From: Pseudomonadales bacterium
GTDB lineage: Bacteria; Pseudomonadota; Gammaproteobacteria; Pseudomonadales; Ketobacteraceae
Direction of reading: 5' to 3'
Assembly: GCA_022361455.1 (NCBI GenBank)
Contig: JAKSAW010000144.1
Coordinates: 1-38,383 of the forward strand
Length of the DNA: 38,383 nucleotides
In this document: positions 1-8,410 of the stretch, piece after piece
How positions within the stretch are numbered: the stretch's first letter is position 1
How the letters are laid out: each line of letters begins with the position of its first letter
Translations under genes and position numbers: made by a program
The notes under the pieces: generated by a model
The model's input: the letters and a program-made list of their open reading frames with translations, nothing else
What the model was told of the DNA's origin: nothing
Database searches by the model: none

Positions 1-1
1 C

Positions 2-583
2 ATTGATGGCATACTGGTTCAACTCCCCTTGCCTGATCATATTGATGCCGACAAAGTCATTGATGCTATTAGACCAGACAAAGATGTTGATGGCTTTCAC
101 CCCTACAATATGGGTCGACTGGCCCAGCGAATCCCACTACTCCGCCCTTGCACTCCCAAAGGCATCATGACCCTAATTGAGAAAACCGGGCAGGATATCA
201 CCGGCATGAACGCAGTGGTGGTTGGCGCATCCAATATTGTTGGCCGACCAATGACACTTGAACTGCTACTCGCCGGCTGCACTGTAACCACCTGCCATCG
301 ATTTACCAAAAACCTGGAAAGCCATGTTCGCAGTGCCGACCTCTTAGTCGTTGCCGTGGGTAAACCTGAGTTTTTAAATGGTGAATGGGTAAAAGAAGGC
401 GCCATTGTCATTGATGTAGGCATTAATCGCTGCGAAGACGGCAAGCTCAGGGGTGACATTCAATTTGACCCTGCGAAAGAAAAAGCAGCTTGGATCACAC
501 CTGTACCTGGTGGAGTCGGGCCCATGACCGTCGCCACGCTTCTTGAAAATACCCTTTATGCAGCGGATCAACTTCACAAATAA
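2..583 (+). CDS. folD: Methylenetetrahydrofolate dehydrogenase / cyclohydrolase, 5'-truncated by window edge
   Basis: This cytosolic bifunctional enzyme interconverts 5,10-methylene-, methenyl- and 10-formyl-tetrahydrofolate. The frame is open from base 2 and encodes the family motif [10 protein letters not shown] before the first ATG at 29, so that ATG is internal and the true start lies outside the window. About 193 residues remain, roughly the C-terminal two thirds of a ~285-residue FolD. Visible hallmarks are PCTPKGI, the dinucleotide-binding [22 protein letters not shown] and the C-terminal [12 protein letters not shown]. It ends 91 bases before the likely ppiB start, with no clear terminator between. 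The identification is secure; only the N-terminus is missing. Confidence 0.97.
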   Translation: MDGILVQLPLPDHIDADKVIDAIRPDKDVDGFHPYNMGRLAQRIPLLRPCTPKGIMTLIEKTGQDITGMNAVVVGASNIVGRPMTLELLLAGCTVTTCHRFTKNLESHVRSADLLVVAVGKPEFLNGEWVKEGAIVIDVGINRCEDGKLRGDIQFDPAKEKAAWITPVPGGVGPMTVATLLENTLYAADQLHK

Positions 584-674
584 AGGCGAATAACTGGACA
601 ACTCATTGCGAGCTGTTATAAGTCATAACTCAAATCAAAAAACACAATAACAGGTTACAAATATGGAGCTTATT

Positions 675-1169
675 TTGATTATTCTTCACACCAACTTTGG
701 CGACATTAAATTAGAGCTTTATCCAGAAAAAGCTCCAGAGACCGTGAAAAACTACGTTGAATACGTCAAGAGTGGTCACTACAACGGCACCATTTTCCAC
801 CGCGTGATCAGCAACTTCATGATCCAAGGTGGTGGCTTCGACAAAGACATGAAACAAAAGAGCACCAATGCTCCAATCAAGAACGAAGCCAACAATGGAT
901 TGAAGAACGAGGTTGGCACCATCGCCATGGCGCGTACCCAAGACCCACACTCAGCTTCAGCACAGTTTTTCATTAACGTTACTGACAACGATTTTCTCAA
1001 CTTCAGAAACGAATCCATGCAAGGCTGGGGTTATGCGGTATTCGGTAAAGTTACCGAAGGCATGGACGTGGTAGAGAAAATAAAGGCCGTCAAAACCACT
1101 AACCATGGCTTCCATGAGAACGTGCCTGTAGAGCCCGTGATTATTGAATCTGCAGAAGTTGTGGAATGA
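675..1169 (+). CDS. ppiB: Cytoplasmic peptidyl-prolyl cis-trans isomerase B (cyclophilin)
   Basis: This cyclophilin catalyses cis-trans isomerisation of Xaa-Pro bonds in cytosolic proteins. Core cyclophilin motifs are [15 protein letters not shown], the MARTQ region, SAQFFINV and LQ-like [11 protein letters not shown] place the start at the TTG at 675. It gives a 164-residue protein beginning [10 protein letters not shown], the usual PpiB N-terminus and length, and a GGAG lies 6 bases upstream. An ATG at 663 would add four residues but has a weaker ribosome binding site. The stop codon overlaps the lpxH start (ATGA), implying coupled translation. The ppiB-lpxH pairing is common in gammaproteobacteria. 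Confidence 0.95.
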   Translation: MIILHTNFGDIKLELYPEKAPETVKNYVEYVKSGHYNGTIFHRVISNFMIQGGGFDKDMKQKSTNAPIKNEANNGLKNEVGTIAMARTQDPHSASAQFFINVTDNDFLNFRNESMQGWGYAVFGKVTEGMDVVEKIKAVKTTNHGFHENVPVEPVIIESAEVVE

Positions 1170-1876
1170 CCACTCTTTTTATCTCAGATCTTCACCTAGA
1201 TGAAAAACGCCCGGATATTTCCCGGGCGTTTTTTCGCTTCCTAGAAACCAAGGCGATTCATGCCGATCAGCTTTATATACTCGGTGATTTTTTCGAGGTA
1301 TGGATTGGTGATGACGCTATCTCGCCGTTTCAAGAAGAAGTCATTTACGGTCTGCAAAATGTAAGTAAGCACTGCAATGTTTTCTTTATGCATGGTAACC
1401 GGGACTTTTTAGTCGGCAACCTTTTCGCCGACCTAAGCGGCGCGACACTGCTGCCTGACCCCACCATTATCACCCTAGCTGGTGAAAAAACCCTGCTTAT
1501 GCATGGTGATTCCCTCTGCACCGGAGACACCGAATACATGCAATTTAGAGCAATGGTGAGAAACCCAGATTGGCAAGCTGAGTTTTTAGGTAAGTCACTT
1601 GAAGAGCGCATCGCGATCGCCAAGCACCTCCGAGACAAAAGCAAAGAAGAAACGGCCAACAAAGAGGAATACATTACCGACGTTACGCCTAGCGAAGTGG
1701 TTAAAGTGATGGATGAGTCTGGCTGCACCCGCCTAATACATGGTCACACCCACCGACCCGCAAGGCACCCAATGGAAGCCCGGGAGCGAATTGTTCTTGG
1801 TGATTGGGGAGCCACTGGATGGTATATCGTGTGTGACGGGAAAAGTTTAGAGCTACTTGAGTTCAATCCGCTTTAG
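1166..1876 (+). CDS. lpxH: UDP-2,3-diacylglucosamine diphosphatase
   Basis: LpxH hydrolyses UDP-2,3-diacylglucosamine to lipid X and UMP in lipid A synthesis, acting peripherally at the inner membrane. The 236-residue product carries the metallophosphoesterase metal ligands in order: ISDLHLD near residue 6, [12 protein letters not shown] near 40, MHGNRDF near 75, MHGDSLC near 112 and HGHTHRPA near 193. The length is normal. Its ATG overlaps the ppiB stop by 4 bases. Its own stop overlaps the convergent miaE stop (TTTAG), leaving no space for a terminator after the gene. A strong terminator-like hairpin sits inside its first 25 codons and is listed separately. Confidence 0.96.
   Translation: MTTLFISDLHLDEKRPDISRAFFRFLETKAIHADQLYILGDFFEVWIGDDAISPFQEEVIYGLQNVSKHCNVFFMHGNRDFLVGNLFADLSGATLLPDPTIITLAGEKTLLMHGDSLCTGDTEYMQFRAMVRNPDWQAEFLGKSLEERIAIAKHLRDKSKEETANKEEYITDVTPSEVVKVMDESGCTRLIHGHTHRPARHPMEARERIVLGDWGATGWYIVCDGKSLELLEFNPL
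1203..1234 (+). terminator. Intrinsic terminator-like hairpin inside the lpxH coding region
   Basis: A 12-base arm at 1203-1214 (AAAAACGCCCGG) pairs perfectly with 1222-1233 (CCGGGCGTTTTT) across a 7-base loop, and a run of six T follows the G/C part of the stem. This is the classic Rho-independent form, but it lies at codons 13-23 of lpxH, just after the ppiB-lpxH overlap. A ribosome initiating lpxH would cover it, so it could act as a translation-coupled attenuator. Part of the sequence is constrained by the conserved protein segment it encodes, so function is inferred. Confidence 0.6.
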
Positions 1877-2505
1877 AGCGAATATCCGGCAGCGGGCACT
1901 CCACTATGAAAGCGGAACTCAGCATCTTCACTTTCAATAAGCCTTCTTTCGGCTTCTCTAAAGAAGGCAACTCTATCACTGATATCAGACTCTGAATAAA
2001 GTTCAGCGAGTGCTAGATAGTCTTCGAAATGACGGCTTTCAGACTTCAACAGAAACACATAATATTTTGCCAGCTCTGCGGTTTCTGGGTTCTGCTCCAG
2101 TACAGGTGCCAACGCAGCAAACCTTTCGCAGGAACGAGCCTCAATAAAAGCACCAATAATCAATGTATCAATCAACCTTTCAGGCTCATGGGTTCGGATA
2201 TGTTGACGCAAACCATTAGCATAGCGCGCTGGCGATAGGTGGTCATAAGTAACCCCAAACTTCTCCATAAACTCCACCACTTGTTCAAAATGGAGCATTT
2301 CTTCCCGGGTGAGCTGGGATAGCTTTTTTAAGAGCTCTGGCCTATCCACATAACGAAATAACAGATTCATGGCTGTAGAGGCAGCTTTCTTTTCGCAATG
2401 AGCGTGATCTATCAACAAAATATCCAGGTGTTGGGGTGCAATATCCAACCAAGCCTGTGGTGTGGCACAACCGAGAAAATTCTGAATGGGGCTAAGATCA
2501 ACCAT
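1873..2505 (-). CDS. miaE: tRNA-(ms2io6A)-hydroxylase
   Basis: MiaE is a non-haem di-iron monooxygenase that hydroxylates the isopentenyl group of ms2i6A37 in tRNAs reading UNN codons. The 210-residue protein has the ferritin-like ligand pattern: DHAHCEKKAA near 33-42, REEMLHFEQ (ExxH) near 68, EARSCERF near 122 and SESRHFEDY (ExxH) near 154. The start ATG at 2505 has a strong AAGGAG 5 bases upstream. The gene converges on lpxH with overlapping stops and diverges from the acyltransferase gene. Substrate formation needs MiaA and MiaB, which are not in this window. Confidence 0.93.
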   Translation of the reverse strand: MVDLSPIQNFLGCATPQAWLDIAPQHLDILLIDHAHCEKKAASTAMNLLFRYVDRPELLKKLSQLTREEMLHFEQVVEFMEKFGVTYDHLSPARYANGLRQHIRTHEPERLIDTLIIGAFIEARSCERFAALAPVLEQNPETAELAKYYVFLLKSESRHFEDYLALAELYSESDISDRVAFFREAERRLIESEDAEFRFHSGVPAAGYSL

Positions 2506-2660
2506 GCTTACTCCTTATCGCGAGCGCGGATTATAATCAAGCTCTTGGCCACTTGGCTAATTTCATCTATTCTTGCCGGCTAAATAGTTCCAGGGCCCAG
2601 ACATTGGCAGATAAAGACTCTAGTAAAAACGACATTAAGAAAGATATAACCGGCAAAGTC

Positions 2661-3557
2661 ATGGCTAACTCCTTGCGACTAATTGGGAAGCTGCCCTTTG
2701 CTGCCATCCACTCCCTCGGTATATCTGCCGGCCAGCTGCTGTGGGCCTTAAATACCGATACCCGTCGAATCACACAGATTAACATCGATCAATGCTTCAA
2801 GGATGAATCCAAGAGCTGGCGTCGACAGCTTGCTAAAAAGAGCCTCATTGAAACCGCGAAAACAGGCTTGGAAATGGGTGGCGTATGGACGAAAAGCGTT
2901 GATGTTCCACTCAATAAAATCCATGCAGTGGAAGGAGCAAATCTAATCGAAGAGGCTCGCAAAGATGGAAAAGGTGTGATTATCTTAGCGCCCCATTTGG
3001 GTAATTGGGAAATATTAGGCAATTGGTTATGCCAGCGATACCCGATTACCAACCTGTATCAACCACCTGAACATGAGGCAATGCACGATCTCATCTACCA
3101 CGCCAGAACCCGCTCAGGTGCGAAACTCGCTCCAACCAATCGTCGCGGTGTCGTGCAACTAGTTCGAGCGCTGAGGAATGGCGAACTAACAGGAATCCTT
3201 CCTGACCAAGAGCCAGAGCGACATTCAGGCAGCGAATTTGTGCCCTTTTTTGGCAATGAAGCGCTTACCGCCACCATCATTCCAAAGCTGGTGAAGGAAT
3301 CTAACGCGGTTGCGATCGGAGGGTTCTGTCTTCGTGATGGTGACGGCTACAAGGTGATCTTTAGGACTGTTGACCAAGGCATCTACAGCGACGATTTAAA
3401 AACTGCCACCGCCTGTATGAATGCCTCCATAGAATCCTATGTCCGTGAATGCCCTGAACAATATCAGTGGGAATACAAGCGATTTAAGCGTCGGCCAAAG
3501 GGTATGGAAAGCTTTTATAACCCCGGCCGAATTACTCGAAAACCTCTCGTTAGATGA
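2661..3557 (+). CDS. Lysophospholipid / lipid A-type acyltransferase (LpxL/HtrB superfamily)
   Basis: Members transfer an acyl chain from acyl-ACP to a lipid acceptor at the inner membrane, typically the late steps of lipid A synthesis. The catalytic HxxxxE is in APHLGNWE (His112, Glu117 with this start). Further family signs are LPDQEP and the C-terminal YQWEYKRFKRRP. I chose the ATG at 2661 (298 residues) because the family N-terminus starts close to this RLIGKLPF segment. The open frame continues upstream to TTG codons at 2604 and 2553, and no start has a convincing ribosome binding site. Whether it adds lauroyl, myristoyl or another chain, or acts on ornithine lipids, cannot be told from sequence. 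Confidence 0.85.
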   Translation: MANSLRLIGKLPFAAIHSLGISAGQLLWALNTDTRRITQINIDQCFKDESKSWRRQLAKKSLIETAKTGLEMGGVWTKSVDVPLNKIHAVEGANLIEEARKDGKGVIILAPHLGNWEILGNWLCQRYPITNLYQPPEHEAMHDLIYHARTRSGAKLAPTNRRGVVQLVRALRNGELTGILPDQEPERHSGSEFVPFFGNEALTATIIPKLVKESNAVAIGGFCLRDGDGYKVIFRTVDQGIYSDDLKTATACMNASIESYVRECPEQYQWEYKRFKRRPKGMESFYNPGRITRKPLVR

Positions 3558-3612
3558 CACACAAGCGGACAACAAAACTCATAAGAGCCGGGTTTCGATC
3601 TTAGGCTTGTGA

Positions 3613-4245
3613 TTAAAACTTCATCCGCAAACCGACTAGAGCTCCTATTTCTTCTAGATCAAAAGATCGATTCGAGTCCTCAAAGTATTCCTGGCGAACA
3701 AGATAAGTAACTTCAGCATCCAATTGCAATTTAGGATTTAGCTTGAAAGATAAACCGCCTCCTAATAGATAACCGGTTCCCTCTTCAACCTCTTCCACCT
3801 TACCAGCTTCTTTTAATCCGAAGAATGACTCTTCCAATTCAAGCTCTGAATAGTAATAGAGAAAGCCGCCCTTGCCATAGAACTGAAAGTCATCTTCAGG
3901 ATTAAAGGTTAAACGGGCGCCCGCAAACAGATCACTACTACTAATTGTTAGAGTGTACTCTCCGGTATTGTCTTCACCGGTTTCTTCGGTATCCGTCGTT
4001 TGAGATAAACCAACAAATACTGATAAGTTAGGTGCCACTTGTTTTTCAAGTGAACCTGAAAAGCGTAAGGATGCGTCCAGATCCGAATCGCCCCCCGCAT
4101 CATTGGCAACAAATGCTAAAGAAGCGGCGCCAGACAATCCTTGAGAGAATGTCTGCATATTATTCTGTGCGAATGACATGACAGGAAACATTAGACTAAG
4201 GGAAGCGGCCAGAGCTGTTTTTTCGCGTAATAATTTACTAGCCAT
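3613..4245 (-). CDS. Predicted outer-membrane beta-barrel protein
   Basis: The 210-residue product starts with a signal peptide (K/R-rich start, hydrophobic ALAASLSLMFPVMSFA, cut after SFA). It continues with alternating amphipathic strands and ends GALVGLRMKF, a terminal aromatic typical of outer-membrane barrels assembled by BAM. It resembles small OmpA/OmpW-like barrels of about eight strands, with acidic loops. The ATG at 4245 is preceded by AGGGGGA. The frame runs on to 4335, but that part overlaps the upstream lipoprotein gene and would bury the signal peptide. It starts one base after the lipoprotein stop, so the two are probably co-translated. Its ligand is unknown. Confidence 0.75.
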   Translation of the reverse strand: MASKLLREKTALAASLSLMFPVMSFAQNNMQTFSQGLSGAASLAFVANDAGGDSDLDASLRFSGSLEKQVAPNLSVFVGLSQTTDTEETGEDNTGEYTLTISSSDLFAGARLTFNPEDDFQFYGKGGFLYYYSELELEESFFGLKEAGKVEEVEEGTGYLLGGGLSFKLNPKLQLDAEVTYLVRQEYFEDSNRSFDLEEIGALVGLRMKF

Positions 4246-4246
4246 A

Positions 4247-5176
4247 TTAAGATCCCCCTGGAGTATATCTAAAGGAATAGTCGTCACCGATTTGTTGACT
4301 GCTACTGGATATAACGAATCCACCTTCAACACCATCTGGAAGGGTCAAACCCTCTTCGCGAAACAGTGTTAGATTCACGTCGCAATAGTCCATATCAAAT
4401 GTATCTAAAGGAATATCACTAGCATCAACCAAACCGGGTATTAGTAAATTAAGGTAAAGTGCAGCCAATATAGTCGCAATCTCTGCCTCAATAGTGCCTA
4501 CGGCATTGACGATTAATTCATTGGGAATGACATCCCCAACATCAAAGGTATGAGAACCATCATCGTTACCAATGGCAGTAAAAAACGGATAGCTAATTTC
4601 ATCATCACCATCCACACAGGTGACAACAGCACTTAATGATGCTTGGTCAGCAGTACCAGCATCCCAAGTAACGGAGACATCATCTGATCGTGAGGAAAAA
4701 CTAGCTGAAGAGATAGCGACATTGGTTAAACGGTCAGGAAACTCAAAATCGTCGCCATAACCCACCAACGCTTCATTAGGGCCCGGATCATAATAAAGTT
4801 CGTCGGATGGATACCAACGATCTTCACGAGCTCTCTCTGGATCGTAGACAGTTTCAACGGTGACAATATCATCTACTGAAGCAATCTCTACAGTGCCTTT
4901 ATAATCTCCGCTAAGGTTTTCAAGAGACGTAAGTCGATCGTCATCAATATGAGAAGAGGCAATAAAAAAATCACCACCAACCAGAGGCTGACGAGCACCA
5001 TCTTCATAGATTGAAGCCACCACATTGATATTGAGTGAATCACTAGGGAGATCTGCTTGCAACCCTAACGATATTCCTTCCTGTGATACGCCATTACGCA
5101 GCTTATCTGACTCCCCTCCACCAAAGCAGGAAGCCAATGCTACTGTAAGGCCTAAAACCCCCAGCCGCTTTATCAT
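4247..5176 (-). CDS. Predicted lipoprotein of unknown function
   Basis: The N-terminus MIKRLGVLGLTVALASC ends in a lipobox (LASC), so signal peptidase II processing and lipidation at Cys are expected. The residue after Cys is Phe, not Asp, which favours outer-membrane sorting. The remaining ~290 residues are acidic, with a stretch like extracellular beta-sandwich repeats (VSVTWDAG, then GSHTFDVGDV), but I recognise no family. I prefer the ATG at 5176, which has AGGTG six bases upstream; an in-frame GTG at 5185 lacks a site. It lies directly after the SDR gene and one base before the beta-barrel gene, which suggests an envelope partner pair. Confidence 0.7.
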   Translation of the reverse strand: MIKRLGVLGLTVALASCFGGGESDKLRNGVSQEGISLGLQADLPSDSLNINVVASIYEDGARQPLVGGDFFIASSHIDDDRLTSLENLSGDYKGTVEIASVDDIVTVETVYDPERAREDRWYPSDELYYDPGPNEALVGYGDDFEFPDRLTNVAISSASFSSRSDDVSVTWDAGTADQASLSAVVTCVDGDDEISYPFFTAIGNDDGSHTFDVGDVIPNELIVNAVGTIEAEIATILAALYLNLLIPGLVDASDIPLDTFDMDYCDVNLTLFREEGLTLPDGVEGGFVISSSSQQIGDDYSFRYTPGGS

Positions 5177-5185
5177 GTTGTTCAC

Positions 5186-5926
5186 CTATAGGCTTAACTT
5201 TTTAAATATGAACTCTGGAATGTGTCGAATAATAAGCATGATCATTTGCCAGAACCAGGGTACATAAACTACGTTACGTTTTTTATCCACGGCATTTACA
5301 ATACTCATCGCCACATCTTCCGGTTGCGCCCATAGAGGCCCTGACTTATCCATTCCATCAGTCATGGGCGTATCGACAAAACCTGGCTTGATAGTGGTCA
5401 CGTCAACACCGCTCTTGGCTAAGCGGTTGCGAACACCGCCCAAAAATGTAGTGACAGCAGCTTTGGCACTGCCATAGAGGTAGTTAGATTGCCGCCCTCT
5501 ATCTCCTGCCACTGAAGTAATCACTGCGATATGCCCTGAGCGTTTTGCTTCAAAATAGTTAGCTGCTTCGCCAATCAGAGATATGACACTCATACCGTTC
5601 ACATCGAATTCTTTTTTGGCGACGGCAAAATCAGCTTCGCAAGCTTTTTGGTCTGGCAAAGTACCGTGAGCCACAAAGATACCATCTATAGAACCGAGTT
5701 TTTGCTCTGCATCGTTAAACAACGTTAAATGTTGATCGTAATCGCATGCATCGAAGACTGAAACGAATACATCTTGAGCACCACGCACACTTAGATCTTG
5801 GGCCAAGACCTCCAATTTTTCTTGATCACGGGCAAGCAGATAAAGCTTATAACCTCTGGCTGCCCATATGCGTGCGGTCGCCTCAGCGATCGCGGAACAA
5901 GCTCCCACAATGATCCAGTTCTTCAT
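5186..5926 (-). CDS. Short-chain dehydrogenase/reductase, DprE2-like
   Basis: This is a 246-residue classical SDR. It has an N-terminal cofactor site (IIVGACSAIAEATA), the FVAHG segment in the NAG position, a Ser in AVITSVAG and the catalytic YxxxK (Tyr151, Lys155 in YGSAK), followed by KPGFVDTPM. The C-terminus is hydrophobic and basic (WFWQMIMLIIRHIPEFIFKKL), suggesting membrane association. It is 37 bases downstream of the HAD-UbiA gene. In actinobacteria DprE2, an SDR next to the UbiA phosphoribosyltransferase, reduces the 2-keto polyprenyl-phosphoryl sugar to arabinose. That parallel suggests the role here, but the oxidase DprE1 is absent. The start has GGGGGA upstream. Confidence 0.8.
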   Translation of the reverse strand: MKNWIIVGACSAIAEATARIWAARGYKLYLLARDQEKLEVLAQDLSVRGAQDVFVSVFDACDYDQHLTLFNDAEQKLGSIDGIFVAHGTLPDQKACEADFAVAKKEFDVNGMSVISLIGEAANYFEAKRSGHIAVITSVAGDRGRQSNYLYGSAKAAVTTFLGGVRNRLAKSGVDVTTIKPGFVDTPMTDGMDKSGPLWAQPEDVAMSIVNAVDKKRNVVYVPWFWQMIMLIIRHIPEFIFKKLSL

Positions 5927-5963
5927 TAATGTCCCCCAAAATTTTATAAATCTGAGATATCGC

Positions 5964-7385
5964 TTAAACAGCGAAAATCATAAAGCCTGCAATAATAGCG
6001 CCGCACAAAAGGCTAGCTTTATCTTTCAGAGCAAACACGATTGGATCATCGTCCATTTGCCCTCTATGAGCCATTATCCAAACCCGTGAAATCCAAAACA
6101 GCATGACCAAACAAATGGGCCACATGATTACCGGATCTCCATAGAGAACTTTTACATCTTCACTGTTGATGTAAAGTGCTAATACCAGCACCGAAATATA
6201 GCCACTGCTCCCCCCGAGAGATGACAGCAATTCAATATCTTCGGCATGGTAACCACGCCCTAAAGCCTTTTTGCCCTCTTTACCTCTGAGATCTAGCACC
6301 TCAGTAAAACGCTTCACAAGCGCTAAACTCAAAAACACAAATATAGAGAAGGCCAGTAACCAGAAAGACAATACAACCGAAATTGCCGCTGCTCCTGCAA
6401 TGATACGAATGGTATATAGTCCCGCTAATGTAATCACATCTACCAAGACAATTCGTTTCAAGAAGAAACTATAAGCGAAGGTTAAAATGTAATAGCACAA
6501 TAAGACGATAAAGAATTCCTGGGACACACCAACAGCAATCATAAACGCGGCGACCAATAAGATCGGTGCTAATAAAAGGCCATGTAATAAATCCAAAGAG
6601 CCAGCAGCAAATGGCCGATTACGTTTGCTTTTATGCTGACGATCATCATTAAGATCCAAAAGATCATTCAATAAATAAACACTGGATGCACACAATGAGA
6701 AAGCTAAAAACGCCAGCGCGCACAACAGGAAATTTTCGGCATTCGAAATTTGATGGGAAGCAAACAGTGGCACAAAGATAAGCCCATTCTTAACCCACTG
6801 ATGTACTCGCAGAGCCTTAACCCAGCGTTTAACTAACCCACCTTCCTTTGGGATATGATGATCAAGACCACATAGCTTTTCGGCTTTCTTAGCCAGCGAG
6901 GCCCCACCAACCACTACGGCTGCAGAACAATCCTGCCAAACTTTGGTATCAACATCGGCATTGCCTGCATAGATATATTGTTTTTCCCCATAAGCTTCAT
7001 TGAGCGCCGCCCTTTTTTTAGAGCCGGATAAATTGATGTGGTCGTCTGATGCATAAACATCATCAAACAAATCAAGATGAGTCGCTACGTCGCTAGCGAA
7101 TTTTTGATTCGAAGCTGTGGCTAACGCGGTACGAAAACCTTGAGTTCGTTTCTCTCTTATATATTCCAGGACGGCTTCGTTATATGGCAACGTATCCACC
7201 GGCACATTAACTCTTACTGCTATTTCCTTTTTCATTGCGGCTTTGCCTTTTAACAGCCACAGGGGAACCATCAGGATATAAAGCGGATTAGACTTTATGA
7301 GCAATAAAAACGATTCAATCAATAAATCTGATTTGATGAGTGTGCCATCCAAATCGATGACAATAGCGGGTTTATTATCAGACAT
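5964..7385 (-). CDS. HAD-UbiA fusion: polyprenyl-phosphate phosphoribosyltransferase-like membrane enzyme
   Basis: Residues 1-185 form a HAD hydrolase: VIDLDGTL nucleophile motif near 8-15, ATAS motif II near 110, and acidic NADVD motif IV near 160. Residues ~190-473 form a polytopic UbiA domain with NDLLDLNDDRQHKSKRNRP, the second motif around DVITLAGLYTIR and a KRFTEV segment. The last matches the mycobacterial enzyme that moves phosphoribose from PRPP to decaprenyl phosphate. I infer that the UbiA part makes polyprenyl-phosphoryl-ribose-5-phosphate and the HAD part removes the 5-phosphate. Its ATG overlaps the flippase stop by 8 bases. Another UbiA acceptor cannot be excluded. Confidence 0.82.
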   Translation of the reverse strand: MSDNKPAIVIDLDGTLIKSDLLIESFLLLIKSNPLYILMVPLWLLKGKAAMKKEIAVRVNVPVDTLPYNEAVLEYIREKRTQGFRTALATASNQKFASDVATHLDLFDDVYASDDHINLSGSKKRAALNEAYGEKQYIYAGNADVDTKVWQDCSAAVVVGGASLAKKAEKLCGLDHHIPKEGGLVKRWVKALRVHQWVKNGLIFVPLFASHQISNAENFLLCALAFLAFSLCASSVYLLNDLLDLNDDRQHKSKRNRPFAAGSLDLLHGLLLAPILLVAAFMIAVGVSQEFFIVLLCYYILTFAYSFFLKRIVLVDVITLAGLYTIRIIAGAAAISVVLSFWLLAFSIFVFLSLALVKRFTEVLDLRGKEGKKALGRGYHAEDIELLSSLGGSSGYISVLVLALYINSEDVKVLYGDPVIMWPICLVMLFWISRVWIMAHRGQMDDDPIVFALKDKASLLCGAIIAGFMIFAV

Positions 7386-8349
7386 TTTTTTCTACTTCTT
7401 GTGAATTTATTGTTGGTGAATAGCCCTTCATGGCTAATCCACCGGCAACACCAATACCCATGAATACTGCAAACCACAGAGTGGCTATTCGACAAATCAA
7501 AGTCGCTGCTATTGCGACGTGATTATCAACACCTAACGCCACCAACAACAACCCCATCACCAATTCGGTACTGCCTAAGCCACCAGGTAAAAAGGATAGC
7601 GCGCCCACTAGCACCGCTATTCCATAGACGCTCATTGCCATCAGCGGATCGATATCTTGGCCCAATACTTCTAGGGTATACCAGAAGCCGATCCCCTCGG
7701 CTCCCCATGCAATAACCCCAATCACCATACCACCGTATAACTGGCGGTTTTTTAACAACATGGCAGAAGACTCTAGCAGGGTAACCAGATGACCACCGGC
7801 TTTGGCAATCTTTCCGCCAAATTGGTTAATTTTCGATTCAACCAATTTGAGAATGGTCTGGCTGTGTACCACCGGCAACATACCAAAAATTAGCACCAGG
7901 GTAATCACGAGGAAGATTTGATAGTCCTCGAAATAATAGGCAGCAAGAACGGAAAGAATAACGATAGTTAATAGATCCATTAATCTTTCGACGAATAAAC
8001 AGCTAATACTTTGATTAAAAGGAACGCCATGGCGTTTTAGATAAAAGGAACGAACAGACTCACCCGCTTTTCCCGGTGTGGTAGAAAGGGCAAATCCTGC
8101 TACGTAGTAACTCAAATGCAGCTTGGTAGGAATTTTAATCCCAGAGAGGTCTTTAATGTACCAGTCCCAACGTATATACCTCAGGACATAGTTCACCAAC
8201 GATAGTCCAAAAATAATGAACCACGCCATGGCAGGAACTTTGGCAAAGCTGTCTTTAGTGGCCTCATAGTCACCAAGGAACATGGCGCCAAAATACAGGC
8301 CAATACCGATGATAACTGAGAGTAGCAGTGGCTTTTGGAAGCGCTCCAT
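7378..8349 (-). CDS. Flippase-like integral membrane protein (YbhN / LPG synthase TM-domain family)
   Basis: About 320 residues with seven to eight hydrophobic helices. It carries the family signatures TTPGKAGESVRSFYL, then SxxCLFVERLMDLL, and SFLPGGLGSTE near the C-terminus. The family includes the membrane part of lysylphosphatidylglycerol synthase and proteins proposed to move polyprenyl-linked sugars or lipids across the inner membrane; the aminoacyltransferase domain is absent. I prefer the ATG at 8349, which has GGGA five bases upstream; an ATG at 8370 adds seven residues without a site. The stop overlaps the HAD-UbiA start, so flipping the product of that enzyme is the natural hypothesis. 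Confidence 0.8.
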   Translation of the reverse strand: MERFQKPLLLSVIIGIGLYFGAMFLGDYEATKDSFAKVPAMAWFIIFGLSLVNYVLRYIRWDWYIKDLSGIKIPTKLHLSYYVAGFALSTTPGKAGESVRSFYLKRHGVPFNQSISCLFVERLMDLLTIVILSVLAAYYFEDYQIFLVITLVLIFGMLPVVHSQTILKLVESKINQFGGKIAKAGGHLVTLLESSAMLLKNRQLYGGMVIGVIAWGAEGIGFWYTLEVLGQDIDPLMAMSVYGIAVLVGALSFLPGGLGSTELVMGLLLVALGVDNHVAIAATLICRIATLWFAVFMGIGVAGGLAMKGYSPTINSQEVEKNV

Positions 8350-8410
8350 AGAAATCCCGCAGGTCTCCATTGGCGGCTGAAGCTCAATCTCTTGATATAG
8401 CGTTGATGCT

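Noticed and set aside
3560..3611. CACAAGC / GCTTGTG dyad between the acyltransferase and beta-barrel genes as a convergent terminator
   Set aside because: Only 7 pairs with a 38-base loop and no U tract; too weak to call.
4246..4335. Extended start for the beta-barrel gene
   Set aside because: It overlaps the lipoprotein coding region and would bury the signal peptide; the ATG at 4245 has a strong AGGGGGA site.
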